Assembly: GCA_013350335.1 (NCBI GenBank)
Contig: CM023535.1
Coordinates: 22,599,746-22,663,745, forward strand
DNA length: 64,000 bases
Reading direction: 5' to 3'
DNA from: Chimonanthus salicifolius
Taxonomy: Eukaryota; Streptophyta; Magnoliopsida; Laurales; Calycanthaceae
Shown here: in pieces, positions 24,305 through 36,070 of the stretch
Numbering within the stretch: the stretch's first letter is position 1
Layout of the letters: each line of letters starts with the position of its first letter
The notes under the pieces: model-generated
What the model saw: only the letters and a program-made list of their open reading frames with translations
Database searches by the model: none
What the model was told of the DNA's origin: nothing
Program-made: the position numbers and the translations under genes

Positions 24305-27300
24305 CGTTTGTGTATTTATATGTATTGAATCATGAAGAAAAATCTGATTGTAGCACAGAAGTTCGCGTCATGCCAAAGAAAAAAGCATGAGAGAATCATT
24401 GAAATTGGTATGCATTGGTAGTAATTAAATATTGCACAAGTAACCTACATAGAGCAAGTTTGCAATTAATTTTCTGCAAATACCACCAGAAAATTAATTT
24501 TTTATAATAATTGCATGATTCACCTCAACTATCTCCCTATAGATATATCTACATTGTATCACTAGTTTCAACAGATATCAATACAATCGTCACTGTCCCC
24601 ATGAGAAACTTCATGTTGGGTCAGGTCGGGTTCTTCATTATCATCTCTGGCCATTTTCCCATCTAAAGGTCAGATTTTTCTTGATCCCATCAACTCGAGT
24701 CTTTAAGGGTCTCCCACTTCCCCAGTACGTTCCACTTGTAAGCCTTCGACTCTTTGCATGGGAGCTATTCATGTCAAAATCATTTTAACAAAATTCCTTT
24801 ATCTTCTCATCTATTGGAGCCACTTTTAAAGATTCATTGATGCAATCATTGTTTAACTAATTTTTTGACATTACTCCACATCCATCTGGGTAGGGTTGGG
24901 TCAGAAGTATATGGAAAAGTTGAGAATATCATATGGGCCCACCAATGTATTGAGAATGACAAATTGTCCATGTGGGCCAATCAGTGGATCAAGGTAGCAA
25001 AGGGGCCATGTCAAGCCCATGAAAATATGAAAATAAGGATGCGTCACACAGGAAACATGACAATATTGAAATGATAACATGACTATGTGGGTCATACATA
25101 GACAGTGTGGACATTGGATCCATGAATGTGAGGAAAATTATGTGGGCCACAGGCTTGAGAATGTATATAGAATGTTTCGGTGATTATTTTGGGGCCCACC
25201 CAAGACGAGTATCTAAATTAAAATATCTTTGAAACTCTATGGAGGCATTTGCTGCTCAACTTTCAATTCCAGGTAGAACACATTGGTTCTTAATTTTCAT
25301 TCCTTCCCGTGAGAGAAAGGGAAAAAGATTTAAGAATAAAATGAAAATTAAGAAGATGAATATTGTTAAAAAAGTCTATTATATGAAGTCACAAATTACT
25401 ATAATGTTCTTGCTTAGACAAGATGTATGAAAGGATGACAAGTGTAGGAAGGTATGTTTTCCAGTTGGAGTTTGACTTCGCCAAGACTTTACTTTGGGCC
25501 CTTATATATTTGTTTAATTATGGACATCTTAACACCAGAAATCCAAGATGAAATTCCATGATGTAATTTCTTGCAAAAGACCTAGTAATGATTATGGAAA
25601 TAAGAAGTTAATTAAATAACAAAATGTAAATATCAAGGAAACTTTTGAGACGAATGATTTGGAGACTAGTAGAACAAAGGTAGAATACCAAGCATAACTT
25701 TTTAGCAAAGATGCTCATGATGGGCATCTTTCCATTCTGTATGTCATATCTGATATGGTAATTAGATATTCAGCATTACATACGAGCTCCACAGGATCTT
25801 AAATAGTGATGAAAGATGTGTCGTCCATCCTAATTATACCCTTTCTCTTCAAGAACCATATCAATCTTCCGTGTTTATTGTTTGTGTTAAAATCTTCCAA
25901 ATTGTGTGTATGCAACTATTTCCTCTAGATGTATTATGAATCTCTTAGAGTCTACAGTAACTCGTTTCAAGTTAGACTATGGAATGCATATTCCGCCTCA
26001 GCTCCAAGGCAATTTTGAGTTGTCTAGTGATCAGGATAGTCATGACAAGTTTGTTCAAAGTTTATGATTTTGACCATTACAGGAAGGAGACGTTGGCTAT
26101 ATAGCCATCTGATTTACAAGATATGAAAACACAGAATCTATCGTACATATCAAAAGCTCTGATACCATTACCAGATATCCTATTCCGGTACATTTTTCTG
26201 ATAATCTGGTAATTACCAAATTACCTAATGATTTTGGTAAGGATGTCAAAAATTGCACGTTGATGGTGCCTGAATTCTGATGCAATCCAAGCCTATATGC
26301 TTCCTTCCCTCCTCATACCCAGCTACCCCCCCTGAACATTCATACCTAATTTGATACCAATTTAACTTTTAAATCCCATTGATCTAACTCGATAAATATC
26401 CACCATAGAAAAATGTGAAATTTTGAGGGACTTAAAAAACTTCACTTCTCTTATCCAGTTAGGATAAAATTTTACAGGCACTATACACAAACCATGGTCT
26501 TTCCATGTGGGCTCAAGTGGGACTATTTGTCCGTTTTGCACTAAACTTTGGTGTAAACAAGTTTGCGGGGGATCCTTAACAATGACACATCGCACTCCTC
26601 TTTGCGCTGCACTATTTGTGAACCCACCTATATAGGACTCACCTATTGATGTAGATGGGCCCATTGAAAAGGTCTAGTCTTGAACTTGCAACCCATGAAA
26701 AATCATCTTGGTTGGATGCATTAGCCTATTATTTTCAGAGAATAAAAATTTAAAGTTAAAAAGTGGTAAAAATTTTGAGGGCTTGAAAATATAGCTTGAT
26801 TGATCCAATCAAGATAACCTTTTTGTGAGCCACAAGTTCAAGTTTAAACATTTTTCAATAGATTTATCACTATTACCATATGTGAACCTTACATAGATGC
26901 GCTCACGAAGAGTGCGATGTAAGGAGGGATTCGTGATATTATATATATATATATAATATGCTTTAAGGCCTTAACTGTTAGGACATGTTTCTACAGAGTA
27001 AAAACTCATAGATTTTAATTCTCTAATCATGTTGAATTCTATGATATTAATTTCAAGAATTTAGGATTTTCATTTTTAAAAAATCTCAAGTTAGGTGCAA
27101 CAATACCAAATTCTTATTTGTTCATTAAAAATGTAATTCTTTTAGTTGATGATACAAACTCAATAAATTTATTAATTTAGACGAAACGCTCCTTTCAATG
27201 CTAACCGAGTTGCTGCTCAAATTATTCACTCCACTAATTTCCTCTTCATCTTCTCATTCTTCCACTTGAGTTTTTCAAACCACCCCCATTTACCAACACC

Positions 27301-27665
27301 CAGGTTCTCTCAAATTCCACAACCCCTCCACTTGGAAAAGGATGGCATTTTCGATAAAAACACATGTTCGTTTGACAAGAATTAGATGTTACCATTTCAA
27401 TAATAGATTTTACCAAAATGATACCTTCTATCAAAACCCAGATTAATTCAATAATTTTTGACAATTCGTCTGAAAAAGAAGATTATTTTCACAGAAACCC
27501 ATATCTCAATTTAGAGAGAGAGAGAGAGAGAGGTATCAAAACCCAGATTAATTCAATAATTTTTGACAATTCGTCTGAAAAAGAAGATTATTTTCACAGA
27601 AACCCATATCTCAATTGAGAGAGAGATAGATTTTCACAGAAACCCATATCTCAGTTGAGAGAGAG

Positions 27666-27706
<41 letters not shown>

Positions 27707-30700
27707 CAAAGGGAGAGGGTTGAATGAGAGAGGAAGGGACATAGAGAAGGAGATGATTAAGGAGTTGAGAGACAACAAAGTGATAGGGAGATTATGCAAT
27801 GAAAGAGAGAGAGAGATGGCTTGTCTACTGAGAAGTAATTTTTTTCTCATCAACAGGATCCAAACCTGCATTCTCTAACATAATTACTCTCCCTTACTCA
27901 GTTACTCAACCGTGCGTGAAAACTTCGATTTCTCATCTTCGTTTTCAAATCCTATGCGGTGGGTACAGGATTACATATCCACAGAATTTTAAGAATATGA
28001 AATCACCAATGATTTGTAAATTTATGAATTTTTGCTGCAGCAAACATCAAAATTAAAATTATCAAGAGTTTGAAACTTTGAATCCATAAACTTGTATAAC
28101 CATAAATGTGCCATTAAGATATTATATTAGTCTTGCAAGGTTTGATATTTACATCTTGATACTACATAGGGGAAGAAAATGAAAAGCTGTACTTTTCAAT
28201 TGGCACAAAGCACACTTGGGTGCACTTAAGCATGGCTATTCGTCACCTAGCATGATTAAGGCAAAAAAGACTCTAGCCCTTCAAGGTGAACCTTTCACTA
28301 TTATAAGTGATGTGAGTGAAAATTCACTAATGTGTTAATAACTCTCTCTTGACACTACGGTAGACCAGTAGTAAACACATGAGAAAAAGGATGATGATTT
28401 TCAGTGCATATAGTCTCTGCTAATGTTTCCACTTTAAGATTCATATAGATGGATATGCCTCCAACAAACCCCTGAAAACAAGATTAGGTTTCAGGCTTCA
28501 CATACATTCCCACCAAACATAGTTTGTACAGCAAGTGCATGTTAAAAGAAGCATAAAGCATTGCATCATAGACCAGAAACAGTATGCATCTTCTAACCAT
28601 GTCCTATGTTCATAAGCTCAACCAAATTATATCTCAAGCATGATGGATCATAGCATATATCTTGAGAATTTTCACATGTTTAAAGTAAGGTCAAGATCGA
28701 CTTGGTGGGTCTAAAAACAACATGCTTCAAATAAAAATGCACTCGGGTCTATTTGAATAGCAGAAACAAGAAATTTTCATTGCGAGGGTCAATCCAAAAT
28801 GCATGTTGCCTTTAAATGGTCATGTAAAACCAGAAGCTCTTTACCTCTCTAAGCATGTCGCAGTATACAAGAAATAATATTTGACTGACCTTGTTGAGAT
28901 AATTCATTTGAGTGATGACACACATAAGCACTACCAACATAAAAAACCAGGTCTCAGGGTAGATTAATTGATTCATACCCTCGAAAGTCAGCTTGAGGGA
29001 AGTTCCCAGGGCTTTGACACTCATTACCTGCATGCAACAACTGAAAGGGTTGACTTGAACTGAATGGATCTTGAATTTTTATACCCAGCTTGCAAGCAAA
29101 TAAAGGATGCAGCGGGAAAATCTAAATTAACGAAAAGTGTATAAGTGATTTTTTACCGAAAGGGAGCCCATCAAAGAACAAATGCCTATGTAAATCAACG
29201 CATTTGAATGCCCATAGCGTGGTGCAAAATGGAAGACTAGTACAAAAACTAGCACAATGACTGATGCCACATAAAGCAGAAAAGCTGACACAACGCATAA
29301 ATAAATCATTAGTCTTCAAACAATGACCATAAAAACACTATAAATAGAAGGTTAAAGAAAATAAGATAACCTGGCTGAGTGGCCATAGTCCATATTTCTT
29401 GAACAGAAGTGATTGCACTCTCTTGTGGTGCATGGACCACAATCACCACAGAGCCAGCAATGCACATAACACAACCCAAAATTCCTAGTTCATGTAACCT
29501 CTCTTTCAAAATAAAGTGTGCCAATACAGCACTGCACAGAATTACCGAGGGCATCACAAAAGGTCACCAACAGGCAGTAGGAATTTGGAAATACTGAGAC
29601 TAGAATCACTATTAAAAAGAAGAAGAAGAAGAAGAAATAAGAGGCATCACCTAACAATAATACTTAATGCACCAAGAGGCGTGACAAGGACTGCCGGAGC
29701 AAATGCGTATGCCACAAAATTAGCAACCTCTCCAATAATCACTAAACCAAACAGAACACACAAAAAGACAACAAAAAGATTTTATCCCAAGCAAACATAA
29801 ACACGAAACAATAAAAAAATAACAAGAGAAGTACTTCTTCGATCAACTAATAATTCAGTCAAACTAAAGATAGAAATCATCAAGCCTCAAATGGACAAGG
29901 GGGAGGAGGTTCAGAACTATTTCTTAAGAATAACCAGCTACAAAATCCAAAACTGCATTTGACTTCCCTTCAAAATAGTTTCAGCAGTATTTGAAAAACT
30001 AATTAGTTACCATTTTAGTTGATTTAGAAGCATCTGTCAGAAAACATCTCAAAGAGCAACAGAGCTGTATCTTTACAAGGTTCACTTGCTGGGCATTCTA
30101 GAATAGTCATTAGTTCATTGGGTGTCAACTGGTTGGTTCTTGAAGGAGACTCTAAAAGTGCCATCAAGTGGGATAAAGGCTGCAAGGCAATAAGGAACAC
30201 TCTAGGTCGCTTACCAGTGTTAAGCAAATTAGGGTTTACATGCATTCCAATATAAATAATATCTCCCCATTCTGGGGTGGCCAGTGTTGAGAAAGAAGCA
30301 CCAGCTTAGCAAGATACCTAACTCCATCATCTTGTAGCATAATCAAAGCCTTATCCATGTATTTGGGATCAACAGCATCTACTTCTTGAAGTCTCCACAT
30401 TTCTACATGTAATTAACTTTTTTTGAAATGTTTATTTATTGTAGTAATATTTTCTTTCTTGATTGGAATAAAAAGTTCAGGAAATATTCACTTGCCAGAA
30501 TGAAAATGTCAAGGATCAATCACCATGCTGATTTGGTGCTAAAACTATTCAAAGAATGCATTAAGAACTTCTGAGATGAAGATCAGATGAGCTCTCTGAA
30601 TTACCAAAACTCAAAGAAAATGAAGCACTGGATTCAAATTCAGAGCAAAAGGCAACTTAAACTTAATCCAGCAGGTCACTGAAACATCTTCCCAGTGGAA

Positions 30701-31890
30701 AATCAAACAAATTAGAGAAATGTGCATCAAAGAATAACAGAGAATGAAACATATATAATTACTTGTAATCATGCCTATCCACCAGAGAGGCTCCAAAAGA
30801 TAGGAATACCCTCCCACACCTGCCAAAAATAAAAAAAAAAGACAATGAGAAACAACACAAACATTATTCAGAGATTCTTTTAATTGTCTTTGAAAGACAA
30901 ATTTAGATAAGATTGCACAAAATAACAATGCATGAAATAAAGGGTCCTCATGGAAAATTTCTTCCTGAAATTATTTCTACAGAAATTCAATGAGTATGAA
31001 AGAAAAATAACAAAATAAATACATATACCCCCAGCACAAAGACAACCAACAAAATTTCAAATTTAAATAAAACAAAGAAAGAAAAATACCCATTTCAGAA
31101 GAAAAGTAAAAGCATTCAAGGAAATAATAAAACTTTACACAAAAACAGTCTCCCAAAGAAGAGAAAGAAATTCATAAGCCAAAACCAAAAACCTGTCGAG
31201 AGGAAAACAGATTTTTGTAAAGGCAATGAAAAAGAAAAAGAAATTTAAGTAAACCAAAGCTCCATTAACAATTAATAGAGGACAATTTCCTTCCTGCAAA
31301 ACAAAAACACCTCCTCCCCCCTGAAGCAATTTCATTTTCACAATCAAAGTTGGTAAAACCACCTAAAGTTCACCAAAAAAATAATTATTTTTCTTTCTAC
31401 AAAATAAAATCCTCCAATAGCCCAAACAGATTAAAAAAGAAAAGAAAAGAAAGGGTAACACAACATCTTTTCAGGATCAAAGGTAGCAAAACCGCCCCAA
31501 ATCGAACAAAAATGAATCTTTTGACATTTTCACAAGACAAAACACCCAAATCCAAAAACCCATAAAAGAAGAAAAAAAAAAAAAAAAAACGAAAGGCAGT
31601 CTTCTTTATTTATTTATTCTAAGAATCAAAGGTCGTAAATGAGTATTTTCTCGTTTCCACAATACAAAGCCCCCAAATTCAGAAATTCCATGAAAGAGAA
31701 GGCCTAGTACAGCATCCTTTTTCAAGATCAAAAGCATTAGAATTCAAAATAAGACAGCACCTGCTCTAATTCCAGAAGCAGCAGCTGCTCGTCTCAGTCC
31801 CTTTTTCTTGATTATAAAGCTAGCCCCTATAAACACACTGGACAGAAGCGCTAATACGAATCCCTTGAGATTGTCTGAAGAGAAACCCAT
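19735..31890 (-). CDS. NIPA: Probable magnesium transporter, NIPA family (DUF803), nine exons
   Basis: Membrane protein of the plant NIPA family, predicted to move Mg2+ in the plasma membrane or endosomes. Coding exons on the minus strand: 31761-31890, 30763-30819, 29651-29741, 29371-29531, 29157-29284, 28890-29027, 20641-20733, 19973-20087 and 19735-19865. All borders have GT/AG and phases match, giving 1,044 nt and 347 aa with no stop, near the usual family length. The start [18 protein letters not shown] is the family N-terminus. Family signatures seen include [14 protein letters not shown] (exon 1), [12 protein letters not shown] (exon 2), [12 protein letters not shown] (exon 3), [19 protein letters not shown] (exon 4), [16 protein letters not shown] (exon 7) and [17 protein letters not shown] (exon 8). 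About nine hydrophobic segments are expected. Intron 6 is 8,156 bp and holds a transposon; the others are 86-1,021 bp. A MULE sits 309 bp upstream of the start. Confidence 0.95.
22288..23426. mobile_element. TIR transposon carrying a captured host exon (Pack-type)
   Basis: Ends are TATGGCTGAAACTCGG at the left and CCAAGTTTCAACCT at the right, an imperfect terminal inverted repeat (GGYTGAAACTYGG). The 9-bp string AGATATATT flanks both sides (22279-22287 and 23427-23435), as in Mutator-like elements. Subterminal regions of about 170-270 bp are rich in GGGTTGGGTCGGG on the right and its complement on the left. The middle carries a NIP aquaporin exon and a GA dinucleotide run (23045-23082). It lies inside intron 6 of the NIPA gene. 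No transposase is present. The AT-rich duplication weakens the superfamily call. Confidence 0.75.
22755..22978 (-). pseudogene. NIP2: Captured exon of a NIP2/Lsi1-like aquaporin
   Basis: This 224-bp stretch translates to 75 residues from [16 protein letters not shown] to HFPWIQ, the segment of NIP-III (silicon/metalloid) aquaporins covering the first two transmembrane helices and loop B. Typical text is [19 protein letters not shown]. The first NPA box reads SPA, so the key Asn is replaced. Borders look like true splice sites: TTTTACAAG before it and CAG|GTGGGC after it, so it was captured as genomic DNA rather than from processed mRNA. No other NIP exon was found nearby and frames continue on both sides into unrelated low-complexity sequence. 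It shares strand with the host NIPA gene, so inclusion as a cryptic exon is conceivable. Gene fragment, not a functional aquaporin. Confidence 0.88.
23436..28889. other. Remaining intron 6 of the NIPA gene
   Basis: No second gene was recognised. Contents include an AT dinucleotide run (24260-24299), GA runs (27514-27532, 27670-27700) and a 105-bp direct duplication (units start at 27429 and 27534). A minus-strand TGGTATCAGAGC motif lies near 26155-26170, possibly the primer-binding site of a decayed LTR element; a similar one near 21140-21155 lies to the left of the Pack element. Open frames have no domain. Confidence 0.5.
27429..27618. repeat. 105-bp tandem duplication with GA tract
   Basis: TATCAAAACCCAG begins at 27429 and again at 27534, and the following 80 bases are the same, each unit ending in a GAGAGA run. 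A third partial unit (TTTTCACAGAAACCC) follows at about 27632. This looks like replication slippage or unequal exchange seeded by the GA tract. Confidence 0.85.
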
Positions 31891-31938
31891 CTCGATCCGA
31901 TCTGATCCGATGCAACTCAGTCTCTTTTGCTCCTCCTC

Positions 31939-31962
31939 TGCTGCTGCTGCTGCTGCTGCTGT
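31939..31962. repeat. CTG/CAG trinucleotide run in the NIPA leader
   Basis: A CTG run of eight units on the plus strand reads as an Ala codon run on the minus strand, in frame with and just upstream of the NIPA start. An in-frame ATG at 31986 would add 32 residues including poly-Ala, but the family normally starts at MGFS, so it is placed in the 5' leader. Confidence 0.75.
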
Positions 31963-32199
31963 TCTTTGAAATTCAACAAGCCTCAATCATATTCATTTTT
32001 ATTTTTGTGATGACGATATTCGCATAGAATTGAAGAAGTTGAATTGTCTTGAAATTTGATTGGATTGGAGACGGGGAATGAGCATTTGTTGGCACAAGAA
32101 GACACGAAGCAACGGAAAGGACAGAGAACAAGGGGAACCAAAATCATATTAAATTTCGGGCATTATTATTATCAATTTTTGCTTGGACAATTTAATTAA

Positions 32200-32738
32200 G
32201 GCTCGGCATTTAGACACTGCATGAATTTGTTATCAGATACCCCATTTCAGATTTTGAATAGAAATTACATTTTTGCCCTTCTGTACAAAATCAACCGGTC
32301 AATTCAACGCATTTTTTGCTTCGATCGATCGATCTGAGGCGTATACGATCGATCGATCGATCAGACAGTTCATTTTCGAATCGATTGATTGATCCTAATA
32401 CGAGATTAAATCGATCGCACGGTCCCATGGGATCGTGCGATCGATTTTAACTGAGAAGTCGACATTTTGACAGTCGACCTCTCCTCTCAAGATTGATCGC
32501 ACGATCTCAGTGATCAATCGATTGATTGTAACCCATTCAAAGATCGATCGCACGATCATAGAGGATCGTGCGATCGATTTTAATTGAGAGGTCGACAGTT
32601 TGACAGTTGACCTCTCCTCTCAAGATCGATCGCACGATTTTATGTAATCGATCGATCGATTGTTTTTTTAGGGCAAGATCGATCGCGCGATCACAGAAAT
32701 CGTACGAACGATCTTCCACGCGAAACTGGGTATAAATT
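32200..32738 (+). repeat. M1 left terminal inverted repeat, ATCGAT palindrome array
   Basis: About 539 bp. After a unique outer 100 bp, it is packed with GATCGATC and CGCACGATC/GATCGTGCG palindromes, including near-perfect 40-bp palindromes at about 32407-32446 and 32541-32580. There is also a hairpin with GAGAGGTCGAC arms near 32585-32615. GAAATTACATTTTTGCC (32261-32277) is the decayed core motif. The inner edge has GGGTATAAATTC (about 32728-32739), a likely TATA box for the transposase. Confidence 0.9.
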
Positions 32739-33058
32739 CAATCACGCCCCTCTTCCCTTTCATTTTCATTTCCATCTTGCCCCTTTCGAAACCCTACTCC
32801 CTCAGAACTCCGATTTCGAAATCTTCTCCCTCAAAACCTCTCCGATTTCAAAATCTTCTCCCTCAAAGCCCTTTCTACACCCCTCTCACTCAAACCCCTC
32901 TGTCTCAAACTCCTTTCCAAACTATTTACCCTCAAACCCCAAACCCCCTTTCCAAAATGAACCACTCCACTATTTGAAGATACTCTCTCAGATCTCCTAT
33001 ATTGATTTGAAGATATCTCTCAGAAGCTACTCTCTCAATCTCCGAACCGGAATCAAAG

Positions 33059-35333
33059 GTGACTCTTTCTCAAACCCAAGACTCTCAAAATTTCTTTGAA
33101 AATAGTACTATGGATTGTGAAGAAATTTTATCCACATTTGTTGAAAATGATGAGATTGTTGAGAATGATATTGACAATGAGTTTGTTGAGAGGTGTTTTT
33201 CAAGTCGAGACAATTTAGTGAAGCATGTTACGGAGGTTTCCATTGCTCAAGGATTTGTAACTACCATTAAGAGGTCATGCAATAAACGCAATATAGTTAT
33301 TCTTGGTTGCGATAGAGGGGGTACATATCGTAGCACAGTTAATTTGAAAAAGATGATGAGATGAAGAAGAAAGCATATGCTCGCCTTGTTAATTGTCCAT
33401 TTGAAGTGAAAGGGAAACAAATTGTTGATGGGTCATGGAAGTTGACTATAAAAGATGTGGAGCACAATCATGATCTCATAAGCGTATTAGTAGGTCATCC
33501 TAATATAAGGTGTTTTTTAGTTTAAGAGAAGAAAATAATCATTAAAATGCATAATAGCAATATACCATCCGAGCAAATTATGACGACCATTCGAAACGAG
33601 AATCTAGATATTTGAGTTTTATCTATTGATTTGTATAATTTTTTGGTTTCGGTTCGAAAAGAGCAACTTAGAGGTCGTACTTCAATTGAAGCCTTGTTAG
33701 AAGATTTTAAAAAAAGTGGTTACCAATATTTTCTCAACTATGAAGGTCATTTATCTCATCTTTTCTTTGCACATCCACTATCAGTTGTATTTACGAAGAG
33801 CTATAATACTGTATTTCTCATGGATTGCACTTACAAAACCAACAGATATCATATGTCATTGTTTAATATCGTTGGTATCACAAATTTCAACAAAAATTTC
33901 TACTCATGCTTTGCATTTATGAGGAATGAAAAATTTGAAGATTACGTATGGACGTTACAGATGTTCAAGAAGGTATTAGGAGTCGATCATGATCGACAAG
34001 TTTTTTTGACCGATAAAGATTTGGCGTTGAAGAATGCCATTGATTCAGAGTTCCCTAATGTTCTACATATCTTGTGTATTTAGCACATCAATAAGAATAT
34101 TCTTACTCATTGTAAACCTCTTTTCAATAAAGTGTAAGAATGGAATACATTTATGACCCAATGGAATGACTTGGTCGAGTCTCCATTCGAAGTTGCATTT
34201 AATGAAGCGTTTGAGATATTCAAACAAGATTTTCGAGATTATTTGGATGCAATGAATTATATAAGAAAGACATGGATCCAACATAAGAAGCAATTCGTTA
34301 AGGCATGGATCGGTTGGAGTTTACATTTTCAAAATGCAGCAACTTCAAGGGTTGAAGGTGCACATTCAGTGTTAAAACGATATATGGGTAACTCCACTAG
34401 TGATCTATATATTGTCCGAATGAAGATATCACATGCTATTGAAAATCAATTTCAAGACTTCAAGATTCAAATGGAGAATGAAAAAATCTGGTTTGCTCTT
34501 ACTGTTTCGATTCATTTCTTTAATGAAGTGAATGACAGATTATCACAATTTGCATTATCTGAGGTTTACAAGAAATATGTTATGCTCATAAACAGGTCAT
34601 TTTCACCCAATTGTACATATGAGTTTACAACTTTTATGGGCTTACCTTGTGCTCACAGAATGTAATGGATGAACAAGTTACATTTGAATCAGATCCATCA
34701 TAATGGAGAATCGATTTGATATCATTTGACGACTTGAACATTGAAATGAATCGACCTGGATGAATTAGATGTACACTGAGAAGACATTAAGAAAAAATAT
34801 GAAAATATGTCGACATTTGATTAAGATGAGCTCTGAGATCATATCCAAGATCTTGCCAGTGATGAGATGCATATCAGCCAACCTATTATGCAGTACAGCA
34901 GAGGACATCATCCAGGTTCAAAGAATTCAAAGGGTCAAACATCTTCAAGACGAGATCCTTCTACATTTGAGATTGTAGAGAATCAATTGAATGGAAGAAG
35001 ATATGGGTTATACAAAAATATTGGTCATACGAAGAGAACCTGTCCGAATAGAAGTGCTGCACAAGCATTCTGCAGTGTAGATTTAAATGCTTTGCCTCAA
35101 CCTTATGATTTCTATGAATCGCAAGCAACGAGTCTGTCTTAATTATCCCAAGTAAGTTGATTTTACATAAGATACATATTTACATTTTCATTCATATAGA
35201 ATAAGGTGAAAAATACTGACACGTACTCCTTTTTCCATAGCCGGCTGGTTCTTATGACTTCTATGACGATTCGACATATAACTCTGGTGATCTTAGAGAT
35301 CTTGGCAAATTCCAGCATTGGTGGAATCAGTGA
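33059..35333 (+). pseudogene. M1 MULE transposase pseudogene
   Basis: Homologous over its whole length to the M2 transposase. Recognisable parts are the FAR1-type zinc domain (EFVERCFSSRDNLVKHV, LGCDRGG), the DDE core (FLMDCTYKTNRY with Asp 1, FLTDKD with Asp 2, TSRVEGAHSVLK with Glu), a GLPCAHRM zinc-ligand motif and a C-terminal knuckle. It is broken by a frameshift near 33350, in-frame stops at 33523, 33613, 34081 (in place of the Trp codon of a C-x-W-H motif), 34135 and 34663, and another frameshift near 34690. Two Cys of the knuckle have become Tyr (near 34998-35010). Several changes are C-to-T or G-to-A, as expected from long methylation. A start at 33059 or 33110 is possible. The last exon, ending TGGTGGAATCAG at 35330, follows an intron starting GTAAGT near 35151. 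Confidence 0.93.
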
Positions 35334-35469
35334 TGTGTGTTTATCATTTTTTCATGTATTCAGCCGTAAGAATGTATTTCATTTGCAAAAAGTTGTATTA
35401 ATTTTCATTCCGATATACTGAAGCATGTATTCAAGCAACAATTGTTATTTTAAATAAAGCCAGTATTGA

Positions 35470-35900
35470 ATGGTTTGTTACGAAATATAGGATCCTTGCG
35501 TGGGGCTGTCACTAAATATGAGACATTTTCATGGATTGTCGCTAAACATGGGACCTTTGAGTGGTTTCTCTCTAAATATAGGACCTTAGAGTCGATTGTC
35601 TCTAAATATGTTTACTCCAGCATTCTTTGACAAACTCCTCACTAATGGGAAAAACTCTTCTTTAACCAGGCCATCTGATTTATAAGGTCCCATACTTGTT
35701 GACTGACCACTCAAAAGTCTCATATTTAGCGACAATCCACTCTAAGGTCCCATATTTAGAGAAAGACCACCACTCAAAGGTGCCATGTTTAGCGACAAAC
35801 CATGAAACCCATATTTAGTGTCAGACCACTCAAGGGTCCCATATTTAGTGACATACCACTCAATGCTCCCATATTTACTGACAGACAAAGGGTCCCATGT
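35470..35900. repeat. Inverted repeat array between the convergent M1 genes
   Basis: The left arm (about 35480-35610) is made of units around 33 bp long, for example GGGACCTTTGAGTGG followed by CTCTAAATAT. The right arm (about 35680-35900) is the same unit in reverse orientation, longer by two or three units. The roughly 75-bp centre is unrelated. M2 has no counterpart. It could be a nested MITE or a local expansion. Confidence 0.8.
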
Positions 35901-36070
35901 TCATTCAGTTGTTTAAAAAATTTACATACAAACAAACCATTCACTATGTTTATTCAAATAGACGAAATATGTCATAAAAAGAAACCATTCACTATGTTCA
36001 TTCAAAATTTACAACATTTACATATGAATATCAAAATATAAAAATTACAAAAATTTCAAATACAATGGTA

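Noticed and set aside
31890..31986. NIPA start at the upstream ATG (31986)
   Set aside because: Family members start at MGFS, and the extra part is poly-Ala from a trinucleotide run. Kept as an alternative only.
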